64,000 nucleotides of DNA from Deferribacteres bacterium (GCA_020633675.1 JACKDE010000002.1:186001-250000), one strand, 5' to 3'; shown: positions 1 through 9,255, numbered from the stretch's first letter. Translations and numbers: made by a program. Notes: a model not told the origin generated them from the letters alone.

Positions 1-671
1 GGGATGTGCCAGGCTTCGCCAAGCGCCCGTTCATTTTCTGCTAAAATCATCAATCCAAGGGCGAAATCTTCTACGAAAGAATAGCTGTGTATGGCGTCGA
101 TGTTGCCGATCAGATTGATGGTTTTGCTCTGCAGGGCTGGCTTGAATACACGCTCTCCCATTGCGGCGTTGAATACATGCGGACCAAAAAAATCCGGTGC
201 CCGCCCGATCGTCGCTTGCAGTTTGCCTTCCCGGTGTGCGCTGAGCACCATATTTGCCAGTCGGGCGCGCAATATGCCTTTGGCATCGGACGCTGCGTGT
301 GGTGCATCTTCACGTATTGGCCCATCGATGTAGCCATACATGTACAGGTTGTCACCGTAAACGAGTTTGGCGCCGCAAGCGATTGCCGCATCGAGGATAT
401 TTTGCATCATGCCGGTGAGTTGGGCATGCCATTCCGGGTAGGGAACGTTAACACAGTGATACACCACCGACGCTCCGGCACATGCTTGCATCAAGCTCTC
501 TTTGTCGGTTGTATCCGCTTTCGCGAGCTCCGTGCTTTCGGGCACATCTGCGTTGCCGCTTCGGGTCACTGCACGTACTTTTTTGCCGTGCCGGCTTAGA
601 ACGCGCACAACCGCATTACCCAAACCGCCATTTGCCCCAAGCACGACGTGAATTTGTTCATTTTCAGCCAT
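1..671 (-). CDS. NAD-dependent epimerase/dehydratase, 3' end cut by the window
   Basis: The reading frame starts at an ATG at 671 and stays open for 223 codons to the window edge, so the C-terminus is missing. The N-terminus carries a Rossmann nucleotide-binding loop, GANGGLG (residues 13-19), after a hydrophobic strand, as in atypical or extended SDR enzymes that bind NAD(P). A stretch reading YGDNLYMYG follows about 120 residues in, where extended SDRs build their active site; I do not see a clean YxxxK there, which favours the atypical NAD(P)H-binding or epimerase group. There is no signal peptide, so it should be cytoplasmic. Substrate unknown. It lies 60 bp from the end of the histidine kinase gene, on the same strand. 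Confidence 0.8.
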   Translation of the reverse strand, partial: MAENEQIHVVLGANGGLGNAVVRVLSRHGKKVRAVTRSGNADVPESTELAKADTTDKESLMQACAGASVVYHCVNVPYPEWHAQLTGMMQNILDAAIACGAKLVYGDNLYMYGYIDGPIREDAPHAASDAKGILRARLANMVLSAHREGKLQATIGRAPDFFGPHVFNAAMGERVFKPALQSKTINLIGNIDAIHSYSFVEDFALGLMILAENERALGEAWHI

Positions 672-731
672 TGTATGTCCTTTGAGAAATGACAAAGTTG
701 GCAGGAAGTGAGCTGCAAGGCAAGTCAGACT

Positions 732-3700
732 CTATGACACGCCGAGGCGTTTGTCCAGATCGGTTGGCAGAATGATCGTGAAGGTTGTGCCTTTGCCAAT
801 CTCGCTTTCAACCTTGATTTCGCCGTGATGGTCTTTGATGATTTGGTAGCAAATCGAGAGTCCGAGGCCTGTGCCAACGCCAACGCCTTTGGTGGTGAAA
901 CCGGGATCGAAGATTTTTTTCAGATGTTCCGGGGAAATTCCGACACCAGTATCTTTGATTTCGATGAACGCTTTTTGATTTTTTAAATAGGTTGTAATGG
1001 TGATCTCGCCCTTGTCTTTGATGGCCTGGCTGGCATTGATCACCATGTTTAAAAAGACCTGATTCAGGCGGCCCGGAAAACAGGCGATCGCTGGTAGATT
1101 GCCAAATTTTTTGTGCACGGTTACCCGATGCTTAAGCTCGTGGTGCGCGAGAGTAAGTGTGTCCTCAATCCCTTCGTGAATGTTGGCATCTTTGACTTCC
1201 GCTTCATCCAGACGAGCAAAACTGCGCAGTCGACGTACAATATTGATAACCCGTTCCGTGCCGGATTTGATTACATTGTTCGAATCCTGAATGATTTTGA
1301 GCGCCCCGACCAGCTTGCGGTTTTCCTGCTGCTCCTCTGCAAGTTTTTGCTCGACAAATTCGCGCAGAATCTCCACCGCGCGCGCAGCTGTGTTGTGCAT
1401 GCTGCTGATCGCGCCGACCGGCGTATTGATTTCGTGAGCGATGCCCGCCACCAGATTGCCGAGGGCAGCCATTTTTTCGGACTGCACCAATTGCGATTGC
1501 GTATCCCGAAGTTCCTGATTGCTCTTCTCCAGCGCTTCCAGGGCCACTTTTTGTTCCGTCACATCGTGGGCAATGCCGATGATGCTCAACACCTCGCCTT
1601 CGTCATCTTTGAGCGGCGCGGCGTTGGAAACATACCAGCGCCAACTGCTATCTTTGTGCCGCAGCCTGTGTTCTGGGCTGTGCTGCCTTTCGCCGGTTTC
1701 AATGACTTCTGCAAAAAAGCTGCTCAGGATTTGGTTGTCTTCCGGGTAAATAAAATCGGTATAAGGCCTGTCAGTCAAATCTGCAACCTCATAACCGATC
1801 AATTCTTTGCAATTGGGCGACACGTAGGAAATCTTGCCGTCTGGCAGGATGGTATAGATCAAGTCGCTGGCGTTCTCTACCAGGCTGCGAAAACGCGCCT
1901 CACTCTCTTTCATGGCCAGCTCAGCTTCGATGCGGTCGGTCAAATCCTGCGTGACGCCACCGATGCGGATGATTTCCCCCTGTTCGTTGCGAATCGGAAA
2001 AGTGCGGGCACGCAGCCATCGCACTGCCTGATCACTTTGGCGAATGATGCGAAATTCGAATGGTTTTTCATCTTGCAGCCCGGTTTGGATTTTTTCAATG
2101 AGCATCGCCTTGTCTTCCGGATGCGTCATCTCGATAATCGCATCCGGATCATCATAGTGGCTTTCAATCGATCGGCCATAGACACGCTCGAATGCCGGAT
2201 TGACATAAATCAATTCCTTGGATTTGCCGTCGCGCATCCAAAAAACGTCGTTGATGCTCTCGGTAAGCTGGCGGAAACGCATTTCACTTTCCCGCAGCGC
2301 CTGCTCGGCTCGCTTGCGTTCATCGATATTATAAAGTGCGCCCAATAGTATACTTTTTCCACCCATGGAAGCCGAGACAACGGAAAGCAGCATCCAAATA
2401 GCGTTGCCGTTCGCTTGTCTGACTTGCAGTTCGAAATTTTCCAGTCGCCCATGTTTTTGCAGCTGCGATAAAACGTATTCACGGTCTTCCTGCCGATGGT
2501 AGAGCTGGCTGGTCACATTGCCGATAACCTTTTCCGCAGGCAAACCGACAATATCGCATAGTGGCTTGTTGGTGTAAAGCACTCTGCCTGTGCTGGCATC
2601 GGTCATGACGTACGGTATCGGAGACGTGTCGATAGCAGTACGAAGTTCTTCCTCCTTTTTCGTCAATTCTTCATTTTTTTGAACCAATTCTTCTTGAATC
2701 GCCAGCAACTCAACATTGCTTTTGCCCAGAGCATAATTGGCCTTTTCGAGTGCTTTCGTTTGGCTGCGGAGTTTTTTGTTTAATTCGCGTAGGGATTGCG
2801 TGCGTTCGATCACCTTCTTTTCGAGTGTCTGATAAGCATGGATGTTGTCGAGCGCCAGGCCGACCATGCGCGCGAACATTTCAAAGCGGGCGATATCCTG
2901 CGCATCCATTTCGCGCTCGTGATCCTGCATGCTTGCAACGATCACACCGATGCAGGCATTCTGCACTCGCAGTGTTGTGATGATGACGGCTTTGATTTGA
3001 GCCGGTTCGCTGGTAAATTGCGGCCATAGCGGCAGATCTTCCGGTTTGTTGAGCAGGATTGTTTTACAGGACTGGAAACTGTCGCTGACGGGGCGGGGGA
3101 CCGGAATTGTACCAGCTTTAAAGTGTTCGTTGAAGGCTTTTGCCAGGTCAATATCTTTCTCGAAGCAAAACGAACGCACTTTTAGCTGATTGTTTTGCTG
3201 CAAAAACAGGCAGGAGCGGTCGAAGTCGAGGCTGTGGCAAAGCAAATGTGGAACTTCGTCAAATAGTGTCTCCTCATCAAAAATTTGCGTAAACGCATTG
3301 GAGACATCGTTTAGCGCTGTAAGCTGGAGATTGGTGTATTCCAGTTTGTCGGTGCGCTCGCGTACAATGATTTCGAGATTTTTTGAGTAGTTCTTGAGTT
3401 CGTTTTCGAGCTTTTTGCGCTCAATGGCATTTCGAATGGAATTTTCAAGGTGATCGATGTCGACAGGTTTTTGCAGAAAGTCGAACGCCCCCGTTTGCAA
3501 AGTCTTGATCGCTTCCGGCAGGGTCGCGTTGGCCGTAAGCAAGATGAAGGGCAGGTCCGGAACAATTTCGAGCGAGCGCTGCAAGACTTCCATGCCATTC
3601 ATCTCCGGCATGTGCAGATCGCAGACCACGGCATCCGCACCACTCTCCTGTAATTGCGCGAGTCCACGCTCGCCGCTGGGCATTGCGGAGACCAGAAAGC

Positions 3701-3779
3701 CCTTTTTGCGCAGGCTTTGCTCCAATGCTTCGCGTTGCTTTGCATCATCTTCAATATAGATGAGCCGGGTTTTGTTCAT
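732..3779 (-). CDS. cytoplasmic hybrid sensor histidine kinase (REC-GAF-PAS3-HisKA-HATPase)
   Basis: This 1,015-residue protein starts with a response-regulator receiver domain, with acidic pair D11/D12, phospho-acceptor D54 in CDLHMPEMNG and K104 in LQKPVD. A coiled coil, a GAF-like domain (about 155-310), another coiled coil (about 320-385) and three PAS domains (about 380-495, 500-625, 630-750) follow. The kinase core holds the phospho-accepting His782 in GIAHEINTP, an N-box with NMVINASQAI, a G1 box DTGVGIS and a G2 box GLGLSI. No membrane segments are visible, so it senses internal signals or is driven through its receiver domain by another kinase. The receiver is N-terminal rather than C-terminal, so it may be an input for a phosphorelay. 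No cognate output regulator is adjacent. Confidence 0.93.
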   Translation of the reverse strand: MNKTRLIYIEDDAKQREALEQSLRKKGFLVSAMPSGERGLAQLQESGADAVVCDLHMPEMNGMEVLQRSLEIVPDLPFILLTANATLPEAIKTLQTGAFDFLQKPVDIDHLENSIRNAIERKKLENELKNYSKNLEIIVRERTDKLEYTNLQLTALNDVSNAFTQIFDEETLFDEVPHLLCHSLDFDRSCLFLQQNNQLKVRSFCFEKDIDLAKAFNEHFKAGTIPVPRPVSDSFQSCKTILLNKPEDLPLWPQFTSEPAQIKAVIITTLRVQNACIGVIVASMQDHEREMDAQDIARFEMFARMVGLALDNIHAYQTLEKKVIERTQSLRELNKKLRSQTKALEKANYALGKSNVELLAIQEELVQKNEELTKKEEELRTAIDTSPIPYVMTDASTGRVLYTNKPLCDIVGLPAEKVIGNVTSQLYHRQEDREYVLSQLQKHGRLENFELQVRQANGNAIWMLLSVVSASMGGKSILLGALYNIDERKRAEQALRESEMRFRQLTESINDVFWMRDGKSKELIYVNPAFERVYGRSIESHYDDPDAIIEMTHPEDKAMLIEKIQTGLQDEKPFEFRIIRQSDQAVRWLRARTFPIRNEQGEIIRIGGVTQDLTDRIEAELAMKESEARFRSLVENASDLIYTILPDGKISYVSPNCKELIGYEVADLTDRPYTDFIYPEDNQILSSFFAEVIETGERQHSPEHRLRHKDSSWRWYVSNAAPLKDDEGEVLSIIGIAHDVTEQKVALEALEKSNQELRDTQSQLVQSEKMAALGNLVAGIAHEINTPVGAISSMHNTAARAVEILREFVEQKLAEEQQENRKLVGALKIIQDSNNVIKSGTERVINIVRRLRSFARLDEAEVKDANIHEGIEDTLTLAHHELKHRVTVHKKFGNLPAIACFPGRLNQVFLNMVINASQAIKDKGEITITTYLKNQKAFIEIKDTGVGISPEHLKKIFDPGFTTKGVGVGTGLGLSICYQIIKDHHGEIKVESEIGKGTTFTIILPTDLDKRLGVS

Positions 3780-3977
3780 AATCGAACCATCAGTGATGGG
3801 AATACAGTCAAATAAAAAAAACTATGCCTTTCGAACTTGAAATGCAAATCAAAAGGGCACAAAACCAAGGTTTGACGAAAAAATGTTTTTCTTTTCCTGA
3901 AATTTTCCGATCCAGCTTCTTCACAAATTTCTTGCCTGTCGAATTAGTGGGATGAAGAGCAAGAGCGCAACACAAAA

Positions 3978-5018
3978 TCAGCCAAAGCGCTTCTTTTCCA
4001 GTTGCGTCCAGGCTTTCAGGCCCAGCCGCTCAACGACCTGCTCGAATTCCGCGGCAAGCTTTTCCCGAAGTGTCTCTTTGGGCTTGTAGGTCACTTCAAA
4101 AACATCCGCATCCTGACTGAGTTGCAGCAAATAGTCGTCGCTGGTTGCCAACTGGTCGACCAGATTCAAGGCATGCGCGCGGGTGCCGTACCAATATTCG
4201 CCTGTCGCCACCGTATCGATGTCTAAGTTGGGACGATTGTGTTTTACAAATTCTTTAAAGAGGCCGTGTGCATCCTCGATTTGTTCGGTGAATTTGGTTC
4301 GCGCCTTGTCGGTGTTTTCACCAAAAACAGTCAAAGTACGCTTGTACTCGCCGGCTGTAATCTGCTCGTAATCGATATCGTGCTTTTTTAACAACCGGTG
4401 AAAATTGGGAAGCTCAGACATGACACCGATCGAACCGAGTACGGAAAAGGGCGCAGCTATAATTTTATCAGCCACGCAGGCCATCATATAGCCGCCGCTG
4501 GCCGCCACCCGATCGACAGCGATCGTGAGTGGAATCGATTTTTCTTTGATGCGTATGAGTTGCGATGCTGCGAGGCCATAGGCATTGACGACCCCGCCTG
4601 CGCTTTCGAGCCGCAAAACGACTTCATCTTCCGGCCGCGCAACCGAGACAATGGCCGTAATTTCCTGGCGCAGCGCTGCGATGGCGGATGCAGCGATGTC
4701 ACCTTTAAAGTTGAGCACAAATATCCTTTTGCGCTCGCTGTCTGTCTCGGCCTCACCGGATTTTGCAGCTTCCTTGTGGCGCTTTTTTTCCCTTTTTCGC
4801 ATCTTTTTTTGCTCGTGTGCAGGAAGCATCTCGTAGGTCAGGGACTTTGATAAATCTTCAAAGAATTCATTGAGGTTTTTGACTGTGATGCGCTCCCGGT
4901 CGCTATCGCGCTCCCTGCGCAGTGTCGAGATGATGCCGCTGGCGAGAAATGCGATTGCCACGACAATGGTGACGGTTTTGGCGAGAAATAAACCATAATT
5001 GCTGATAAACTCAATCAT
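3978..5018 (-). CDS. sohB: SohB-like inner-membrane S49 protease
   Basis: Signal-peptide-peptidase family protein of 346 residues, close to the roughly 350 of Escherichia coli SohB. One N-terminal membrane segment (about 9-31) is followed by a charged linker (about 65-98) rich in Lys, Arg and Glu. The S49 core has the catalytic serine in RVAASGGYMMA (Ser174) and the general-base lysine in TAGEYKRTLTVFGEN (Lys226), the spacing expected for the SohB branch. Family members cut membrane-embedded or translocated peptides with a Ser-Lys dyad; the substrate cannot be told from sequence. It is followed on the same strand by the kinase gene after a 198-bp gap, probably as a separate unit. Confidence 0.92.
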   Translation of the reverse strand: MIEFISNYGLFLAKTVTIVVAIAFLASGIISTLRRERDSDRERITVKNLNEFFEDLSKSLTYEMLPAHEQKKMRKREKKRHKEAAKSGEAETDSERKRIFVLNFKGDIAASAIAALRQEITAIVSVARPEDEVVLRLESAGGVVNAYGLAASQLIRIKEKSIPLTIAVDRVAASGGYMMACVADKIIAAPFSVLGSIGVMSELPNFHRLLKKHDIDYEQITAGEYKRTLTVFGENTDKARTKFTEQIEDAHGLFKEFVKHNRPNLDIDTVATGEYWYGTRAHALNLVDQLATSDDYLLQLSQDADVFEVTYKPKETLREKLAAEFEQVVERLGLKAWTQLEKKRFG

Positions 5019-5401
5019 TGTGACCTTCTTGATAAAATGAACATGGACGCTTTGGCGATGAGCCGGATTTTATCGCGCCAGTTGGAGGCTAATATATTTT
5101 TCTATGTGCAAATGCGCAATCACTTATTCGGGAATCTTTTAAATGCAATGGCTGGAATACCAGCAAGGACAGGATGTCATGAAAAAGTGCCAGAAATCTG
5201 AAAAAAATTCCGAGCACATTGTCCCATTGGCAGGCGCGGGATCTTGTGATAAAGAGCCAGGAGATGAGACCCGATTTTAAGATAATTAAAAACAATATGT
5301 TGTCGATTTGTAAAAATTCTGGCATGGAGCTTGTATAAGACAAAGACGCAAATGCAATAAAAAGGATCAAATCAGACAACATAGACAAAGGAGGTTATAT
5401 T
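5019..5401. other. intergenic region between sohB and hsp20
   Basis: The two flanking genes are divergent, so both promoters should lie here. Close to the hsp20 gene I see a weak sigma-70-like pair (TTGTAA near 5306 and TATAAG near 5332) and a strong ribosome binding site AGGAGG at 5390-5395. No CIRCE-type inverted repeat is visible. A hydrophobic antisense frame at 5089-5388 has no ribosome binding site and is not called as a gene. Confidence 0.4.
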
Positions 5402-5848
5402 ATGACACTCACACGTTGGACCCCAAGGCGTGATTTTTTGGGTATCGCGGAAGACATGAACCGCCTGGTTAAAAGCATGTTTGATGATGACGCCAGTGAA
5501 GCGTCCTTTTTGAAAGGCAATTGGACACCGGCTGTCGATATCAGTGAAGATGACAACAATTTCTACCTGAATGTCGATCTGCCCGGAATGACCAAAGATC
5601 AAGTGAAAGTCCGTTTCGAAGACGGCATGCTGAGCATCACCGGTGAAAAGAAATCTGAAAAGGAAGAGAAAAAAGTCAACTATCATCGCGTGGAGCGCAG
5701 CTTCGGCCGCTTTGAACGCAGCTTCCGTGTACCGAGCCGTATCTCTGCCAATAAAATTGACGCAAAATTCGATAAGGGTGTGCTAACGGTAACGATGCCG
5801 AAAGCAGAGGAAGCGAAACCCAAAGAAATTGAAGTCAAAATCAACTAA
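5402..5848 (+). CDS. Hsp20-family small heat shock protein
   Basis: A 148-residue alpha-crystallin-type chaperone. After a short N-terminal arm (MTLTRWTPRRDFLGIAEDMN) comes the alpha-crystallin domain, opening with WTPAVDISEDDNNFYLNVDLPG (read in two parts) and containing the strand motif GMLSITGEKK and the conserved GVLTVTMPKA near the end. A short charged tail ends in EIEVKIN, where the family's I-x-I/V oligomerisation motif is expected. Such proteins bind unfolding proteins without ATP. It is a single-gene transcription unit: a strong AGGAGG site sits 7 bp before the start and an intrinsic terminator follows at once. No heat-shock operator was recognised upstream. Confidence 0.95.
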   Translation: MTLTRWTPRRDFLGIAEDMNRLVKSMFDDDASEASFLKGNWTPAVDISEDDNNFYLNVDLPGMTKDQVKVRFEDGMLSITGEKKSEKEEKKVNYHRVERSFGRFERSFRVPSRISANKIDAKFDKGVLTVTMPKAEEAKPKEIEVKIN

Positions 5849-5880
5849 GCTTTAAAAGCAACCCATTAAATTGCGCCTAA

Positions 5881-5912
5881 GGCCGGATGATGTTTGTCAT
5901 CCGGCCTTTTTT
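5881..5912 (+). terminator. intrinsic terminator of hsp20
   Basis: A perfect 10-bp stem (GGCCGGATGA with TCATCCGGCC) closes a 6-base loop and is followed directly by six T residues. It begins 33 bp after the hsp20 stop codon. Confidence 0.93.
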
Positions 5913-6153
5913 ATGTGTGGCTCACTACCTGACACTTTTTACGCTGTATCGAATTCTGTCACCACCTTGTGGTTCGAAAAGCACAAAAATGCATATTTTC
6001 AATAATCCTGCCACCCCTTCGGGATCCGCAGGGCAAACAATCCCGAAAGGATGGCAGGATTGTAGCCTAAATTGGCCGAAAAGAACACCGAACCCCGCAA
6101 GAGATGACATTTTTTATCGCACAACAAAAAGTGTCAGGTAGTGAGATGTGTGG
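5913..6153. mobile_element. MITE-like element with 20-bp terminal inverted repeats and 8-bp target duplication
   Basis: The left end CTCACTACCTGACACTTTTT (5921-5940) is the exact reverse complement of the right end at 6126-6145. The same 8 bases, ATGTGTGG, sit outside both ends (5913-5920 and 6146-6153), as expected of a target-site duplication made by a transposase. The inside codes for nothing but holds a second inverted repeat (6004-6025 with 6040-6061, 20 of 22 positions paired, 14-base loop). At 225 bp with no gene it fits a non-autonomous miniature element. The parent transposase is not in the window. It lies between the hsp20 terminator and the SDR gene. Confidence 0.8.
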
Positions 6154-6228
6154 TGGATTTCAGTTGCAACTCAACCAAATCCATGCTACCCTTGAATATT
6201 TGCAAATAATTGCACGCCGAGGCATCGT

Positions 6229-7074
6229 TTGAAATATAAAATCTGTATCGTTACAGGAGCCAACTCCGGAATCGGTAAAGCGACGGCCTTGCAACTGGCG
6301 CAACTCGGCGCAGAAGTCGTGATGATTTGCCGCAGTCGCGAGCGTGGTGAGCAAGCAAGACAAGAGCTCGTCGAGAAAACCCAAAATGACAAAATTGCAC
6401 TATTGCTTGCCGATTTTAGCTCACAAAAGTCGATTTCCGACCTCAGTCAGCGTATTCAATCCAGCTATAGCCACATTGATGTGCTGATCAACAATGCCGG
6501 GCTGATCGCGGACCGCTATCGAAAAACGGATGATGGGCTTGAACTGACATTTGCCGTCAACCACATGGGGTATTTCTGTCTCACACTGCATTTGCTGAGT
6601 TTGCTTTTGGCCAGCGCACCTGCGCGTATTATCAACGTCGCTTCTGAAGTGCACCGTGGTTTCAGCGGTGATGCAGAGCAGTTTGAAATGAAAGCGGGAA
6701 ATTTTGTACCGATGCAGGCTTATAGCCGTTCGAAAATGGCCAATATTTTATTCACTTATGCCCTGGCGCAGCGTCTGCAAGGTACGAATGTAACGGCTAA
6801 CTGCTTGCATCCGGGCGTGGTCGCCACAAATTTCGGCCACACGGGTAGCAAAACATTTTATGCCATGTTTCGCACAGCCAGACCGTTTTTTTTGAGCGCA
6901 GAGCAAGGCGCAGAAACACCTGTCCACCTTGCTACCTCGCCTGAACTCGAGGGTATATCTGGCCGATATTTTGTTAAGAAAAAAGCCGTGCGCTCTTCCG
7001 AAAATTCATACGATGTCGATTTGCAAAATATGCTGTGGCTGAAGAGTGAACAGCTCGCCAGGTTTATACCTTAG
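6229..7074 (+). CDS. short-chain dehydrogenase/reductase (retinol-dehydrogenase-like)
   Basis: A classical SDR of 281 residues, read from a TTG start with GAGG about 7 bases upstream. The cofactor loop is TGANSGIG (residues 9-16), the structural NNAG motif lies near residue 87, and the catalytic YSRSK (Tyr and Lys) follows the expected serine in the preceding strand. The pattern is that of NADP-dependent retinol-dehydrogenase or WWOX-like oxidoreductases, which reduce or oxidise alcohol/carbonyl groups; the substrate is unknown. It is cytoplasmic, and its stop is 3 bp from the end of the convergent gene at 7078. The MITE just upstream could influence its expression. Confidence 0.9.
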   Translation: MKYKICIVTGANSGIGKATALQLAQLGAEVVMICRSRERGEQARQELVEKTQNDKIALLLADFSSQKSISDLSQRIQSSYSHIDVLINNAGLIADRYRKTDDGLELTFAVNHMGYFCLTLHLLSLLLASAPARIINVASEVHRGFSGDAEQFEMKAGNFVPMQAYSRSKMANILFTYALAQRLQGTNVTANCLHPGVVATNFGHTGSKTFYAMFRTARPFFLSAEQGAETPVHLATSPELEGISGRYFVKKKAVRSSENSYDVDLQNMLWLKSEQLARFIP

Positions 7075-7077
7075 GCT

Positions 7078-7692
7078 TCATCTGCGCACGGGCTGACGCA
7101 AAATGGTCTTTAGTTTTTCCGGCGCTGTGCGGCGTGGGTCGCTCAAATAAATTTCATGATGCTTGCCGGTGCGTTCACAGCCATTCTCTTCGATATATTC
7201 ATGCATTGCTTGAATGGTAGGACCTTCGTCCGCATAGCTACCGATGTACAGAATCTGTGCGCACGGGCCTTCTTTAAAAGCTTCAAAGCGTATTTTAGCC
7301 AGCGCTGGTGGATTTTTCTTCGCTTGTACAGTGTTGAATGCCTGCTGCACAAGGTCGTAGCTGATCATTTCCGGCTGCATGATCATGAGCGTCCACAGCC
7401 AATCATCTTCATTGCGGTTGATAAAAGCCTGCATGTCCTCAGCCCACCATAGGCCTTCGAGCGGCATGACAGCATAGTCAATGCCGCCAGCCGCTCTTTT
7501 AATCATAAATTTGAGCGTGTAGGAAACACTGTACAACGCTTCGATGGCTTCCATAAATGCAGAAGCCGTGTTGGGATTACCCTTGCCATCGATCATCAAA
7601 AAATTCATCTTCGGCACCTCCAGCATCGCAAATGATTTTTTCGATGGTGCGTACAGGTGCTTAAGCGTTTTTTTGTAATCCACTTTGGTCAT
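7078..7692 (-). CDS. GyrI-like small-molecule-binding protein
   Basis: A 204-residue cytoplasmic protein resembling the stand-alone GyrI-like (SOUL/GyrI) domain family. Features seen are the opening block with the MNFLMIDGKGNPN segment, the central GLWW and a C-terminal KHHEIYLSDPRRT that matches the family's conserved ending (E/D-IYLSDPRR). In related proteins the domain binds hydrophobic small molecules or forms the effector domain of AraC/MerR regulators. Here there is no DNA-binding domain, so it may bind or hydrolyse a toxic compound. Ribosome binding site: GGAG 9 bases before the start. It converges with the SDR gene. Confidence 0.8.
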   Translation of the reverse strand: MTKVDYKKTLKHLYAPSKKSFAMLEVPKMNFLMIDGKGNPNTASAFMEAIEALYSVSYTLKFMIKRAAGGIDYAVMPLEGLWWAEDMQAFINRNEDDWLWTLMIMQPEMISYDLVQQAFNTVQAKKNPPALAKIRFEAFKEGPCAQILYIGSYADEGPTIQAMHEYIEENGCERTGKHHEIYLSDPRRTAPEKLKTILRQPVRR

Positions 7693-8007
7693 CTTTGCTC
7701 CTCAATACGAACAGGATTTGAAATCATAGATTTTTGTGTGCAGTGCGGAAAAGTGCAAAGGGGAATCTTTGCAATGAAGGATGCTGCTTTTTAAGTATGA
7801 ATATCGTCTAATAACTGCCTTGCGCAGTGGCAAATCGTGGCTGAAAGCATATTCGGAAATGGCGAACTGCAAAGCACCCATTTTCAGACCAAACGCAATT
7901 TTTAGCAGCAGGTTTCAGGTTCGTTTGCACAAAATTCGAAGAGCGCTGTCTATGCCTTAAAACAAATGTTAAAAACTTAGAGACATTTTTCACAACCGAG
8001 GGAGAAA
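7693..8007. other. divergent intergenic region, nothing specific seen
   Basis: Holds the upstream regions of the GyrI-like gene and of the S41 protease gene. AT-rich; no convincing promoter pair, operator or RNA structure was found. The ribosome binding site of the downstream gene is GAGGGAG near 7998-8004. Confidence 0.4.
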
Positions 8008-9255
8008 ATGAACCGATTTCCGCTCAAGCAGCTTGGTAATCTTCATGCATGCTTTTTGTTGTTTGCATTGTGCCTGCTATCTTTTCAGCCGGCATCTGCA
8101 CAATCCATGCTCGACGTTTTTGATGCAGTTTGGCAGCGCGCAAACGATCACTTTTATGATAAAAACATGAATGGTGTGGACTGGCAGGCGATGAAAGCCC
8201 GGTATCGTCCCGAAGTTGCTGCTGAGCAATCGATTGAAGACGCTGCGGCGCTGATCAATGAGATGCTGGCCCGATTGCAGACTTCCCACACACATTTTTA
8301 TAACGAATGGGATGTAGAATACTACGCGCTGCTGGATATTTTTTCGCGCGGCTCGCTGGCAGATTCGATCCGTACGCGCTTCCCTGATGGCATTCACTAT
8401 GCGGGCATCGGCATCTTTACCAGGTGCATCGATGGGCGTATTTTCATCAGCGGCGTGTTGGCGGGCAGCCCCGCAGACAGTGCGGGCTTGCAAGTCGGTG
8501 ATGCTGTGCTTGCCGTGGACAGCCAGCCATTTCATCCAATCCGTTCGTTTCGGGGCAAAATGGGCAAAAGTGTGAGCCTGCGGGTGCAAAAAAATGCTGA
8601 GCAGGAAAGCGTTGTCGATATAGCAATCCGTCCTATCGCGATCCAGCCTGGCGAGATGTTGCTGGCAGCTATGAAAAACAGCATGCGACTCATCGAGCAG
8701 GGCGATCACAAAATCGGATACGTGCACATTTGGTCGTATGCAGGCCAACAATATCAGGACGCACTGGTGGATGCCGTGGCATTTGGCCAGCTGCGCGAGG
8801 CTGATGCGCTCATCCTCGACCTGCGCGATGGTTGGGGTGGGGCCAATCCAAATTATCTAAATCTGTTTAACACAAAAGTGCCGCAACTGTCGATGATCAA
8901 TCGCGACGGCGAAAGAAGTACATTCGATTTTCAGTGGCGCAAACCGGTGGCGCTGCTCATCAACCAAGGCACCCGCAGCGGTAAAGAAACGCTGGCATTT
9001 GGCTTCAAAAAATATGGCATCGGCAAAGTCATTGGCTCACGCACCGCTGGCGCAGTTACCGCTGGGCGACTGTTTTGGTTACCAGGCGGCAACCTGCTTT
9101 ATCTGGCCGTGCAAGATGCGCTGGTTGATGGCGAGCGGTTGGAAGGTGTGGGTGTGGCGCCGGACATCGAAGTGCCGTTTTCGTTGCCGTTCGCACAGGG
9201 CCGCGATCCGCAACTCGAGCGTGCGGTTTTCGAACTGGCGAATGAAATACAGTAA
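8008..9255 (+). CDS. secreted S41-family peptidase with PDZ domain
   Basis: A 415-residue protein with an N-terminal signal peptide (hydrophobic 12-27, cleavage after about residue 31 in PASAQS). A helical N-terminal part is followed by a PDZ domain (about 120-210, with the carboxylate-binding loop region AGIGIFTR) and the S41 catalytic region. The likely nucleophile is Ser324 in GTRSGKE, followed by GSRTAGA (345 is Arg) where CtpA/CtpB enzymes have their catalytic lysine in a KTFGKG-like loop. It therefore fits the tricorn/IRBP-like S41B branch, which uses another base, rather than the C-terminal processing protease branch. Expected to act in the periplasm or outside. It is convergent with the CPBP protein gene. 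Confidence 0.85.
   Translation: MNRFPLKQLGNLHACFLLFALCLLSFQPASAQSMLDVFDAVWQRANDHFYDKNMNGVDWQAMKARYRPEVAAEQSIEDAAALINEMLARLQTSHTHFYNEWDVEYYALLDIFSRGSLADSIRTRFPDGIHYAGIGIFTRCIDGRIFISGVLAGSPADSAGLQVGDAVLAVDSQPFHPIRSFRGKMGKSVSLRVQKNAEQESVVDIAIRPIAIQPGEMLLAAMKNSMRLIEQGDHKIGYVHIWSYAGQQYQDALVDAVAFGQLREADALILDLRDGWGGANPNYLNLFNTKVPQLSMINRDGERSTFDFQWRKPVALLINQGTRSGKETLAFGFKKYGIGKVIGSRTAGAVTAGRLFWLPGGNLLYLAVQDALVDGERLEGVGVAPDIEVPFSLPFAQGRDPQLERAVFELANEIQ

Noticed and set aside
1113..2348. 411-codon plus-strand frame
   Set aside because: Antisense to the histidine kinase. The product is low in protein-like features, has no ribosome binding site, and kinase motifs are unambiguous on the other strand.
5089..5388. 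99-codon hydrophobic minus-strand frame upstream of hsp20
   Set aside because: It looks membrane-like but has no ribosome binding site, and it covers the promoter region and ribosome binding site of hsp20.
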